Part shown: positions 56,922 through 64,000 of the stretch, one piece after another | Layout: each line of letters starts with the position of its first letter | Numbering within the stretch: the first letter of the stretch is position 1 | Assembly (NCBI RefSeq): GCF_001625575.1 | Contig: NZ_AUXV01000072.1 | Coordinates: 186,001 to 250,000 of the forward strand | Length of the DNA: 64,000 nt | Origin: Pseudoalteromonas luteoviolacea S2607 | Lineage (GTDB): Bacteria > Pseudomonadota > Gammaproteobacteria > Enterobacterales > Alteromonadaceae | Reading direction: 5' to 3' | Position numbers and translations under genes: made by a program | Notes under the pieces: generated by a model | Seen by the model: only the letters and a program-made list of their open reading frames with translations | Database searches by the model: none | Told to the model about the DNA's origin: nothing

Positions 56922-57551
56922 GTGTCAATTGATCCTTGGAAAGTATTAGAACTTGCACCGACTTCAGATCAGCAACAAATTGAAGCGGCCTATCAACAGA
57001 AACTGGCAGAACTCGCATCTGAATCCGACCAAGTACGTGAAGAACAAACGGCTTTACTCAAGCAAGCTTATGAAGAGGCGATACAAACACTAAAGCAGCC
57101 CTTTATGCCTGCTGAAGCGAGTCAAGCACACCCGCTTTACCAAGAGTTTAGCGAGGAGTTATCGCAGCTATTAGGCAATGCACTGCGTCGAAATCAATTG
57201 ACTGCTTGGCAGCTTTTGGTCGACCACCCAGCCGGCCAAGAACATCAACTTAGAGACGATCTCAGCGCCCTTATTTTTGATCAGATACTGCATTATCAAA
57301 GGACCTGCGAAGATGATAAACAGTTGATATCCAGTGAGGTACTAATTTATCTAACCGAGCAACTTGAATGGTCCACCCGAGATGATCTGAGAGCGCGCTA
57401 CGGCGATAATTTTTATTACCGTATGACACAACAACATATACCTGAACCTGAATTCGTCCCAGAGCCCATCGCCGACACCGGAAACTTAGCCAATATCTTT
57501 ATTGGGCTGACGATAGTCTGCGCCATCGGTTTATTAATGATCTCCGTATAG
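56922..57551 (+). CDS. Tail-anchored J-domain-like protein
   Basis: I do not recognise a named family for this 209-aa protein. Residues 1-55 resemble a DnaJ domain (DPWKVLELAPTSDQQQIEAAYQQKL, QAYEEAIQTLK) but the HPD tripeptide needed to stimulate DnaK is missing. A helical middle is followed by a single C-terminal TM helix (about 187-207, IFIGLTIVCAIGLLMI), so it would be a tail-anchored cytoplasmic protein. The start GTG 56922 has AAAAAAGG 11 nt upstream; GTG 56910 overlaps that site. It follows pbpC on the same strand but is 137 bp away. Confidence 0.6.
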   Translation: MSIDPWKVLELAPTSDQQQIEAAYQQKLAELASESDQVREEQTALLKQAYEEAIQTLKQPFMPAEASQAHPLYQEFSEELSQLLGNALRRNQLTAWQLLVDHPAGQEHQLRDDLSALIFDQILHYQRTCEDDKQLISSEVLIYLTEQLEWSTRDDLRARYGDNFYYRMTQQHIPEPEFVPEPIADTGNLANIFIGLTIVCAIGLLMISV

Positions 57552-57661
57552 TGCTCACAGCCTTGGTTACCATCGCCTGCGTCTGACATAATGAGATGTG
57601 ATAGAATATACCTATTTTGTCATATCAGCCATTGTGTATGGCGCAAAACTAAGGAAACATC

Positions 57662-58018
57662 ATGACTATCACACGTAAACATACCAACCAGCGTATGAGC
57701 AGAATTGTTGTACACAACGACACCATTTATTTGTGCGGACAAGTCTGCCAAGACGCCACTCAAGGTATCAAAGAACAAACCCAAACTATGCTGGACAAAG
57801 TCGATGCGCTATTAGCAGAAGCCAACAGTGATAAATACCATATTTTGAGTGCCACCGTTTACATCAGTGATATGAAATACTTTGCACAAATGAATGAAGT
57901 TTGGGATGCCTGGGTACCTGAAGGCCATGCACCAGCAAGGGCATGTGTAGAGGCAGCAATGGCAAGGCCTGAATTACTGGTTGAAGTATCTGTTACCGCA
58001 GCAGTTAAAAAGGGCTAG
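57662..58018 (+). CDS. RidA family protein
   Basis: RidA-like enzymes hydrolyse reactive enamine/imine intermediates from PLP enzymes. The 118-aa protein has [13 protein letters not shown] near the N terminus and the [24 protein letters not shown] block with the catalytic Arg. It is closer to the Rid subgroups than to RidA proper by its [10 protein letters not shown] region, so I give no symbol. AAGGAAACATC is a strong ribosome site. The terminator-like repeat 58029-58050 follows directly. Confidence 0.88.
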   Translation: MTITRKHTNQRMSRIVVHNDTIYLCGQVCQDATQGIKEQTQTMLDKVDALLAEANSDKYHILSATVYISDMKYFAQMNEVWDAWVPEGHAPARACVEAAMARPELLVEVSVTAAVKKG

Positions 58019-58028
58019 GTGACTTTTG

Positions 58029-58050
58029 GCGCGTGTTTTATAACACGCGC
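58029..58050. terminator. Hairpin between ridA-like and mocR genes
   Basis: GCGCGTGTT / AACACGCGC with loop TTAT, a perfect 9-bp GC-rich stem between convergent genes. T tract lacking on both sides, so efficiency is uncertain. Confidence 0.5.
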
Positions 58051-58067
58051 ACTCTGCAACTGACTAA

Positions 58068-59453
58068 TTAAATCACGACATCTCCACGCTCAGACAATTG
58101 AGACAGAGCGGCCTGTAAACGCGTCATTGCCAGATCAAATTCAGCCCTACACATGGGCCCACCTAGTGTGAAGCGGATGCCATTTAGAGCCTTCGGCTCA
58201 TATCTCGAGCTAAACACATCCAAGGTGCGCACCAAGATCTTATGACCTTTAAGATGGGCTGCCATATAATGCATATTTAACTCATCAGGCAACACTAAAC
58301 ATACGTTAAGTCCAGCAAAACGCGCATGAAAGTCAAACCGTTCCAGCACACTTTGAAGCGCCCTCTGACGATACCTTAACTCCTCAGCAAGTTTATTTTG
58401 TACATATTCATATTCTTTACCCTGCAGTGCTCGTATAAGTAGTTCAAAGTTCATCATAGAGACTGACCAGCACTGAGCATGAATGGCATTGATAACTTGC
58501 TGCTGCCACAAAAGTGGCGCAAGCACATATCCCACTCTCAGCCCGCCACTAAAGTACTTTGAAAAGCTCGCAATATAAAAAACGCGGTCGCTTGCTTGTT
58601 GCCACAAAGGCAAACGCCAATTTTCGGGTAGGCAGTAATTTACGTCATCTTCGAGGATAAAAAAATGGTATTTACGGCTCATCGCCAATAGCAAAGAAAG
58701 CTTTTCATCGCTATATCGGATGTTAGTTGGGTTCTGACAATTTGGCGTAATATAAATGGCTTTAACGGGATATTTTTGACAAATACTTTCGAGCGCTTGC
58801 AGGTCAATGCCGTCTTCTTGCACTGGTACACCTTGATATTGAAGGTGAAGGCTTTCGCATGCTTTTAAAAAACCCGGGTAAGTGAGTGATTCGTGTAACA
58901 CTAAGTCTTGAGGTTCACACAAAGCAGATAAGCAGGCAAAAATTCCCTGTTGAGCGCCTTGAGTAAAAACAATATCGTGCTGCTCACATTCAAACCCTTT
59001 TTGTTTAAGCCATTCTCGATAAAAGCGCTGATGGCGGTCCAGACCATTCAGTTTGTATGTCATGACCTCCGCGAGATCGGCCAAACTGTGTGATAACGAT
59101 TTCATCGCCGAGGCCATTACCGTGTCTTGCCCCATAAATGGCTGCATACTGGAAGCCAGATCACTTACCCCATGTATTACTGCGCTACTGCTGCGTTTTG
59201 ATACATAAGTCCCTGCACCCAATTTGGCACTAACCCATCCTCGCTGCTCCAACAGCACATAGGCACGAGTTACGGTGCCATGAGTAATCCCCAATTGGTC
59301 TGCAAGCGTTCTTTGAGCTGGTAGACGCTGTTCAAATATCAGGTTTTTTGCCTCAATAGCTGCTTCGATTAACTCGGCTAACGCCATGTATTTGGGCTGG
59401 TTTTTGGCAAGGTTATTAAACGCTTCTCTGTCTGGGTGCCAAATTGTATTCAT
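58068..59453 (-). CDS. MocR/GntR-type regulator with aminotransferase domain
   Basis: The 461-aa protein has an N-terminal GntR winged helix (about 10-80: RLPAQRTLADQLGITHGTVTRAY and GWVSAKLGAGTYV in part) fused to a class I aminotransferase fold (about 110-450). The PLP lysine is Lys299 in FSKYFSGGLRVGY; NCQNPTN and the Asp in LEDDVNY are also present. MocR proteins use PLP or its amino-acid adducts as ligand. It is divergent from a LysE exporter, and repeats of ATTGTAT in the gap look like its operator. Confidence 0.9.
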   Translation of the reverse strand: MNTIWHPDREAFNNLAKNQPKYMALAELIEAAIEAKNLIFEQRLPAQRTLADQLGITHGTVTRAYVLLEQRGWVSAKLGAGTYVSKRSSSAVIHGVSDLASSMQPFMGQDTVMASAMKSLSHSLADLAEVMTYKLNGLDRHQRFYREWLKQKGFECEQHDIVFTQGAQQGIFACLSALCEPQDLVLHESLTYPGFLKACESLHLQYQGVPVQEDGIDLQALESICQKYPVKAIYITPNCQNPTNIRYSDEKLSLLLAMSRKYHFFILEDDVNYCLPENWRLPLWQQASDRVFYIASFSKYFSGGLRVGYVLAPLLWQQQVINAIHAQCWSVSMMNFELLIRALQGKEYEYVQNKLAEELRYRQRALQSVLERFDFHARFAGLNVCLVLPDELNMHYMAAHLKGHKILVRTLDVFSSRYEPKALNGIRFTLGGPMCRAEFDLAMTRLQAALSQLSERGDVVI

Positions 59454-59536
59454 AACAATAAATAAATTGATGAGAAATTGTATTTATGACACTAATAGAT
59501 AACAGAACAAATAGCAACAATTGTATCAATACAATA
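59443..59536. promoter_or_regulatory. MocR operator candidates
   Basis: ATTGTAT occurs at 59443-59449, 59478-59484 and 59521-59527, all in the same direction, and the last copy forms a perfect inverted repeat with ATACAAT at 59530-59536. Repeats 35 and 43 bp apart plus a palindrome fit the known MocR pattern of direct repeats combined with an inverted repeat. The palindrome is 14 bp before the lysE-type start. Confidence 0.55.
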
Positions 59537-59549
59537 TGGGAGGACTACA

Positions 59550-60164
59550 ATGCACGCTACCGAACTGATTGCCCTTATACCTGCTTTAGTCATGTTTAGC
59601 TTTGCAGCATCAATTACCCCCGGGCCTAATAACATCTTACTGACTTACTCTGGCGCGAATTTTGGGGTCCGAAAAACAGTTCCACACATTGCGGGCATTC
59701 GTGCTGGCATGACTTTGATTCATATTGTCATGCTAATTGGACTCGGCCAATTGCTTGCCAGCAACCCCAATATACATATGTTATTCAAACTACTTGCGAG
59801 TGGTTACATTCTATATTTGGCATATAAAATTTGTCTGAGCCGCTCGGCTAATAGCACCAAACAAGACCAAAGTAGACCAATGTCGTTTATCGAAGCGGCA
59901 ATTTTTCAGCTGATCAACCCCAAGTGTATTGCAACACTCCTTTCTCTCAGTACGGCGCTAACACTGCCTGGCGAGCTATATTGGCCATCGGCAATACTTG
60001 GCGTACTGATGTTTAATGTCGTTGCTTTATTCAGTGGCTTTAGCTGGATTTATTTTGGCAAAGTCATTAGCCAGAAGCTGCAAAACCCCATGCATCAGCA
60101 GTATTTTAACTATGCAATGGCTGCACTATTACTGGTTTGCCTGCCTTTAATTCACATTGGCTAA
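59550..60164 (+). CDS. LysE-family amino-acid exporter
   Basis: The 204-aa inner-membrane protein has the LysE/RhtB signature SITPGPNNILLTYSGANFGVRKTVPH at about 21-46 (SITPGPNN being diagnostic) and six hydrophobic helices. It exports amino acids or their derivatives; the exact substrate is not visible. It is divergent from the MocR gene and probably regulated by it. GGAGGACTACA is a good ribosome site for the ATG. The next gene, a GNAT, starts 17 nt after its stop codon. Confidence 0.88.
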   Translation: MHATELIALIPALVMFSFAASITPGPNNILLTYSGANFGVRKTVPHIAGIRAGMTLIHIVMLIGLGQLLASNPNIHMLFKLLASGYILYLAYKICLSRSANSTKQDQSRPMSFIEAAIFQLINPKCIATLLSLSTALTLPGELYWPSAILGVLMFNVVALFSGFSWIYFGKVISQKLQNPMHQQYFNYAMAALLLVCLPLIHIG

Positions 60165-60181
60165 TCACTGCGAGGTCACGA

Positions 60182-60628
60182 ATGAAACTTACCAACCAAC
60201 TCAGCAAGCAACAATTCAATGAAGTTCACCAATTTCTATCTCAAAGAAGTTATTGGAATAAAGGGATTTGTTGCGAAAAGTTACGTACTGCGCTGGAAAA
60301 CTCGCTTTGCTTCGCCCTCGTTGATAACGGGCAACTTATCGCGTTTGCCAGAGTCGTAAGCGACTATGCCACCTTTGCAAACCTGTTGGATGTCTTTGTG
60401 TTAGAGCCTTATAGAGGCATGGGGCATGGCAAAAAGCTCATTGATGCCGTTGTAACTCACCCTAAACTACAAGGGCTTCGGCGTTTTAGTCTAGCCACTC
60501 ATGATGCCCACGGGTTGTATGAGCAATTTGGTTTTGAGTGCGTTAAACAACCTGAATTTATGATGGAGCGCTACAATCAAACGGCCATCACCTTTCAAAA
60601 AAACACGCCCACTCGCCATCTCGCATAA
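60182..60628 (+). CDS. GNAT family N-acetyltransferase
   Basis: The 148-aa protein has the GNAT fold: LVDNGQLIAFARVVSDY, VFVLEPYRGMGHGKKLID with the acetyl-CoA loop RGMGHG, and a C-terminal GLYEQFGFE. Substrate unknown. ATG 60182 has GAGG 7 nt upstream; the frame is open back to 60137 but that part overlaps the exporter gene. It is likely co-transcribed with the exporter and might acetylate its substrate. Confidence 0.85.
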   Translation: MKLTNQLSKQQFNEVHQFLSQRSYWNKGICCEKLRTALENSLCFALVDNGQLIAFARVVSDYATFANLLDVFVLEPYRGMGHGKKLIDAVVTHPKLQGLRRFSLATHDAHGLYEQFGFECVKQPEFMMERYNQTAITFQKNTPTRHLA

Positions 60629-60641
60629 GCCTGAATTCAAT

Positions 60642-60669
60642 ATAGCTGGTTGGTTAATCAACCAGCTAT
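60642..60669. terminator. Bidirectional hairpin GNAT/peptide gene
   Basis: ATAGCTGGTTG / CAACCAGCTAT, 11-bp perfect stem with loop GTTAAT, between the convergent GNAT and precursor peptide genes. No clear T tract. Confidence 0.55.
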
Positions 60670-60722
60670 TAGGCAGAAATAGCATAACTCACTAAAGGCG
60701 TTATTTATTTGTCTAAAACTAA

Positions 60723-60866
60723 TTACTTGCCTGTATGCGTTTGTGGTTTGCAAGGAAAGTAACATCCTGTAATTACAGCGCCACCAGCGACTTTTGCGGT
60801 TGCAGACTCTGTCACCTGCTTGTTTGATAAATTAGCTAGCTTTTTTGATTTTAATGTTAACTTCAT
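60723..60866 (-). CDS. GG-leader precursor peptide (RiPP-like)
   Basis: A 47-residue peptide starts at ATG 60866 with AAGGAAATAAAA upstream. The lysine-rich leader (MKLTLKSKKLANLSNKQV, then TESATAKVAGG) ends in a double-glycine at 28-29, and the core AVITGCYFPCKPQTHTGK has two Cys three residues apart and several Thr. This layout is like the lanthipeptide-type or Bacteroidetes/marine GG natural product precursors I recall from Pseudoalteromonas. No modification enzyme or ABC transporter with a C39 peptidase is adjacent, so the product, if any, is unknown. The ORF runs 27 codons further upstream (to 60947) without support. Confidence 0.6.
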   Translation of the reverse strand: MKLTLKSKKLANLSNKQVTESATAKVAGGAVITGCYFPCKPQTHTGK

Positions 60867-61256
60867 TTTTATTTCCTTATTTAAATTTTTCGTTTGCCAT
60901 CTCGATGGCGGGAAATAAAATACCCATAAAAAATAAAAAAACAACAATTAGTTATTTATAAATAACTTATGTAAAACATACATTTGAACAAATAAAAAGC
61001 AGAAAAATGTAAAAACAATAACAATCAATATACTCTGAGCCTTCGCGATACGCATCTGTGCTGCAATGTTACTGCACGAAGGTATTAAACAAACAAAACA
61101 ACTACTTTATTCTTATCAATAATCTAATAAACCATTCATTTGACTCAGATCAATTAGATACCTGTCCATTCACCCTATACAAAGTGTGCCTATCTCATAA
61201 CGCTTGTCTCCCTCGCTGTTCACTTTTAATGTAGTGACAATATTAATAAATCAAAA
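60867..61256. other. AT-rich gap between peptide and S9 peptidase genes
   Basis: This 390-bp gap holds divergent promoters. It contains an 18-bp palindrome AGTTATTTATAAATAACT at 60950-60967, an imperfect hairpin with CCTTCG (61040-61045) and CGAAGG (61077-61082), and TTGACTCAGATCAA at 61140-61153, which is one base off the FNR consensus. No gene is seen. Confidence 0.5.
60950..60967. promoter_or_regulatory. 18-bp perfect palindrome upstream of the peptide gene
   Basis: AGTTATTTATAAATAACT reads the same on both strands. It is about 84 bp before the peptide ATG, a good distance for an operator, but AT-rich palindromes also arise by chance. Confidence 0.4.
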
Positions 61257-63311
61257 ATGACTATGAAAACAACACTGACTCTCGCCGCAGTGGGCACTTT
61301 GCTTGGGCTCACTTCAGTCACTAGTTACGCAGACTCTACGCTAAAGTCTGAAGATATCTTTCAATTAGAGTATGCAGCCAGCACTCAAATCAGCCCAGAT
61401 GGCAAAAAAGTCGTCTATGAACGTAATAGCTACGATATTATGAAGGACACTCCGAAACGAGCGCTGTGGCTGTATAACGTAAAATCGAAGGAACATTACC
61501 CGCTATTTTCAGATCAATATACGTACAGCCAGCCTCGCTGGTCACCTGATGGCAGCAAAATAGCGTTTACCAGCAACCGCAGTGGCTCTCGACAACTGCA
61601 TGTATACTGGGTAAAGCAAGATAAGCTTGCCGTTTTAACTCAGTTACCCAAAGCAGTTAACAATATCACTTGGTCTCACGATGGCCAGCAAATAGCTTTT
61701 ACCATGAATGTGCCACAGGGTAAGTCTAAGTTTGCCAAATCAGTAAAACTACCAAGCAAACCAAAAGGTGCACAGTGGTCAGAACCTGTTAAAGTTATCG
61801 ACAAAGCGCGCTATCAAGCAGATGGTAAAGGCTTCATTGAACCAGCTTTTCGCCATGTATTTGTTATCCCTGCAAACGGGGGGACGCCAAGGCAAGTAAC
61901 TCAGGGTGATTTTCAACACTATGGCCCACTGGCATGGACTCCGGACAATCAGAACCTTGTTTTCTCATCCGATCATCACCGAGAGTGGGAGTACAGAACC
62001 ACTGAGTCAGACTTGTATAAAGTCAACCTCAAGACTATGGCGTTAACTCAACTTACCGATTACCCCGGACGTGAATATAACCCTACTTTCTCTCAAAAAG
62101 GCGATAAACTGGCTTTTATCAGTCGAGGAAATGCCCCCGTACCATACGTAAATGGGCAGTTGACTTTACTTTCTACTAAAAACAATGAACGTACAACACT
62201 GACACAAGACCTTGACCGCTCCATTGCCGACTACCAGTGGTCAGGTAAGGGGGATTTTGTCGTCCAATATGACGACCATGGCAAGCGAGTTTTAGCTAAA
62301 GTCTCATCTCGAGGTAAAATCAAGTCTTTGCTGGATGACGTGTCTGGCACAACATTAGGCCGCCCTTACGTCAGTGGTAATTTTACCATGGCCAATAATG
62401 GCGCAATTGCCTTTACGCAGGGACATAGCCATTCACCTGCCGATGTGGGCTATTTCCACAAAGGAAAGAAAACAACACTGACACAGTTAAACCAAGATCT
62501 ACTTGCAACCAAAACTCTGGGCCAAGTGCATGAACTCAATTATGAATCAGAGTTTGATGGTGAACATATTCAGGGTTGGTATATCACGCCACCGAACTTC
62601 GATAAATCTAAGAAATACCCACTAATGGTCGAAATCCATGGCGGCCCGCACTTAGCATATGGCCCTCACTTTAGCGCTGAGTTACAACGCTATGCTGCTG
62701 AAGGTTACGTCGTTGTATACGTTAACTATCGAGGCTCAACCAGCTATGGCGAGCGTTTTGCGCTTTTACTCGATGGTAAATATAGCTCTAAAGAAGATTT
62801 TGCAGATCACAACTCAGCGGTTGATGCGCTAATTAAAAAAGGCTTTATTGATGAACAAAACCTGTTTATCGCGGGGGGATCTGCTGGTGGTATTGCGACA
62901 GCTTACGCCATTGGTTTAACAGATCGATTTAATGCAGCCGCGATTACTAAGCCGGTTATAAACTGGATCAGTAAAGTACTTACCGCAGATAGCTACATCG
63001 GTCAGATCCGCAATCAATTCCCAGGGCTGCCTTGGGAGAACCTCGCTCACTATTGGCAGCGCTCTCCTCTCTCTCTGGTAGGTAATGTGACAACACCTTC
63101 ACTAATCATGACGGGCGAGTTAGACCGACGTACACCAATGTCAGAATCAGAGCAATTTTACCAAGCGCTGAAACTACGTAAGGTTGATACCGTCCTTATT
63201 CGTGTGCCTGGTGCTCCTCACGGTATCGCAGGTAGACCGTCACGTATGATCTCAAAAATAGAGCATACACTTGCTTGGTTTGAAATGTACAAAAAACCAC
63301 AAGCGAAATAG
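61257..63311 (+). CDS. Secreted S9 family peptidase
   Basis: The 684-aa protein has a signal peptide (residues 3-25, cleavage after SYA), a beta-propeller with SPDG/SHDG-type repeats (about 40-400) and an alpha/beta-hydrolase prolyl-oligopeptidase domain. The triad is Ser542 in GGSAGG, Asp623 in GELDRRTP and His655 in APHGIAG. Enzymes of this type are acylaminoacyl- or dipeptidyl-peptidases that degrade imported or external peptides; marine Alteromonadales secrete many. The start is ATG 61257 or the ATG two codons later. No clear ribosome site. Confidence 0.9.
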   Translation: MTMKTTLTLAAVGTLLGLTSVTSYADSTLKSEDIFQLEYAASTQISPDGKKVVYERNSYDIMKDTPKRALWLYNVKSKEHYPLFSDQYTYSQPRWSPDGSKIAFTSNRSGSRQLHVYWVKQDKLAVLTQLPKAVNNITWSHDGQQIAFTMNVPQGKSKFAKSVKLPSKPKGAQWSEPVKVIDKARYQADGKGFIEPAFRHVFVIPANGGTPRQVTQGDFQHYGPLAWTPDNQNLVFSSDHHREWEYRTTESDLYKVNLKTMALTQLTDYPGREYNPTFSQKGDKLAFISRGNAPVPYVNGQLTLLSTKNNERTTLTQDLDRSIADYQWSGKGDFVVQYDDHGKRVLAKVSSRGKIKSLLDDVSGTTLGRPYVSGNFTMANNGAIAFTQGHSHSPADVGYFHKGKKTTLTQLNQDLLATKTLGQVHELNYESEFDGEHIQGWYITPPNFDKSKKYPLMVEIHGGPHLAYGPHFSAELQRYAAEGYVVVYVNYRGSTSYGERFALLLDGKYSSKEDFADHNSAVDALIKKGFIDEQNLFIAGGSAGGIATAYAIGLTDRFNAAAITKPVINWISKVLTADSYIGQIRNQFPGLPWENLAHYWQRSPLSLVGNVTTPSLIMTGELDRRTPMSESEQFYQALKLRKVDTVLIRVPGAPHGIAGRPSRMISKIEHTLAWFEMYKKPQAK

Positions 63312-63319
63312 CCATACTC

Positions 63320-63347
63320 AAATAAGGGGGCAAATTGCCCCTTATTT
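63320..63347 (+). terminator. Terminator after S9 peptidase
   Basis: GGGGCAA / TTGCCCC core within a longer AATAAGGGG...CCCCTTATT repeat, 8 bp after the stop codon, followed by TTAATCC. Good stem, weak T tract. Confidence 0.65.
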
Positions 63348-63432
63348 AATCCATTTATACCAATTGAACTAAACAACACACATCCTTGGCCGATAAGCAT
63401 AACAATACTTCGCACACTGACAAGGAGTCATT

Positions 63433-64000
63433 ATGCTATCGAAAATTCTCCATCACACATCAGTCGCTCAATCCAATTCAATGGCGCTAAGCCATGAAAG
63501 TACATCTCATAAAGTCGCCTCCTATCGCGCAAATGATGCGTCGGATGAGCAGCCGTCAAAAGTTGCCGATAAACTTCAAGAACACCAAAAGCAGCAAGAA
63601 CAAGAAAAGCCACCAATGATTACCAAAGAACTGGATCAGGAAGCCGAAGGCTATAAAGAGCGTAATCCTAATTTCAAAAGCCAGTATGAAGACTTAGAAA
63701 AAGTGGTCACTTTGATCCAAGACCAGATCCGTGAATTGCAAAAAGAAATTAATGCGCTCAAAAAAGCCCCTATCCAAAAAACACTGGTGCTGCATACTGA
63801 GCAGTTGCAAGACGTGCCTGACTTACCTGATCAACAACAATCTACACATTTAGGTGGCAAGTTCTACAAAAACACTCAGGTGGAAGAGCAAGTGGAGATT
63901 TTGGAACAACAGCTTAGGGAGTTGCAATCCCAAGAGGCTGAAATCCGTACGAAAATGATTGACATGATTTTAGAAGAGCGCAAAGAAAAAGACAAAAACA
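63433..64000 (+). CDS. Coiled-coil protein, incomplete at the window edge
   Basis: An open frame starts at ATG 63433 with the excellent site AAGGAGTCATT and runs to the last base, at least 189 codons, with no stop. It is cut by the window edge. I do not recognise it. The start (MLSKILHHTSVAQSNSM) lacks a signal peptide; from residue 45 the protein is rich in Gln, Glu and Lys and shows two heptad-rich coiled coils (about 45-115 and 145-185, e.g. LEQQLRELQSQEAEIRTKM). It is probably a cytosolic or surface-appendage structural protein. Confidence 0.7.
   Translation, partial: MLSKILHHTSVAQSNSMALSHESTSHKVASYRANDASDEQPSKVADKLQEHQKQQEQEKPPMITKELDQEAEGYKERNPNFKSQYEDLEKVVTLIQDQIRELQKEINALKKAPIQKTLVLHTEQLQDVPDLPDQQQSTHLGGKFYKNTQVEEQVEILEQQLRELQSQEAEIRTKMIDMILEERKEKDKN

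Noticed and set aside
61257-63311. S9 peptidase as leader protease for the GG peptide
   Set aside because: It has a signal peptide and is on the other strand, while leader removal usually occurs at a C39 transporter. Proximity alone is not enough.

Overview
The window looks like chromosome of a marine gammaproteobacterium of the Alteromonadales, most likely a Pseudoalteromonas. The evidence is protein similarity recognised from memory: near-E. coli AsnC, ArcA, YggX, IspB and RadA, together with Alteromonadales-type DUF3718, DUF2726 and ribbon-helix-helix genes, a chromosomal type IV pilus cluster with ampD/ampE/nadC synteny, and a GG-type peptide precursor. I see no rRNA, tRNA, CRISPR array, insertion sequence or phage. 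The coding strand switches often.

Layout. 0-5 kb: asnA and its divergent regulator asnC, then trmH-recG and a glyoxalase. 5-7.5 kb: two small accessory genes (a ribbon-helix-helix protein and a degenerate recombinase-like protein), galU and hpf. 7.7-15.4 kb: core housekeeping genes: a DUF3718 secreted protein, folA, obgE-rpmA-rplU, ispB, yggX, mutY/trmB and rsmC. 15.5-20.9 kb: a signalling block with a CHASE8-type histidine kinase translationally coupled to a YfiR-family periplasmic protein, then arcA and arcB lying tail to tail. 21-29.6 kb: folE2, a DUF2726 protein, mtnN with a CbiB-family gene, tyrS, an M23 endopeptidase, an AsmA-like protein and radA. 29.7-40.4 kb: a large double-PilZ protein, ampE-ampD, nadC, and the pilus/coenzyme A block pilA-pilC-pilD-coaE-pilB-yacG, in which pilB is not in its usual place.

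40.4-64 kb is more accessory: a LysR regulator with a divergent secreted esterase; an AraC/GyrI-like regulator; a CadC-like membrane regulator with a periplasmic propeller, divergent from a two-gene RND pump; a bacterial alpha-2-macroglobulin paired with pbpC; a tail-anchored J-domain-like protein; ridA; a MocR regulator divergent from a LysE exporter; a GNAT; a 47-residue GG-leader peptide precursor; a secreted S9 peptidase; and an unfinished coiled-coil gene at the right edge.

How genes work together. AsnC/AsnA form a regulated asparagine synthesis pair. RecG, RadA, MutY and TrmH/TrmB/RsmC cover DNA and RNA maintenance. AmpD recycles peptidoglycan while PbpC, the alpha-2-macroglobulin and the M23 peptidase build, guard and cut the wall. 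ArcA/ArcB handle redox control and a near-perfect ArcA box lies over arcA's own ribosome binding site. The strongest candidates for something little described are the orphan GG-leader peptide with its 18-bp upstream palindrome, the histidine kinase-YfiR module, and the membrane propeller regulator beside a pump whose proton-relay residues are substituted.
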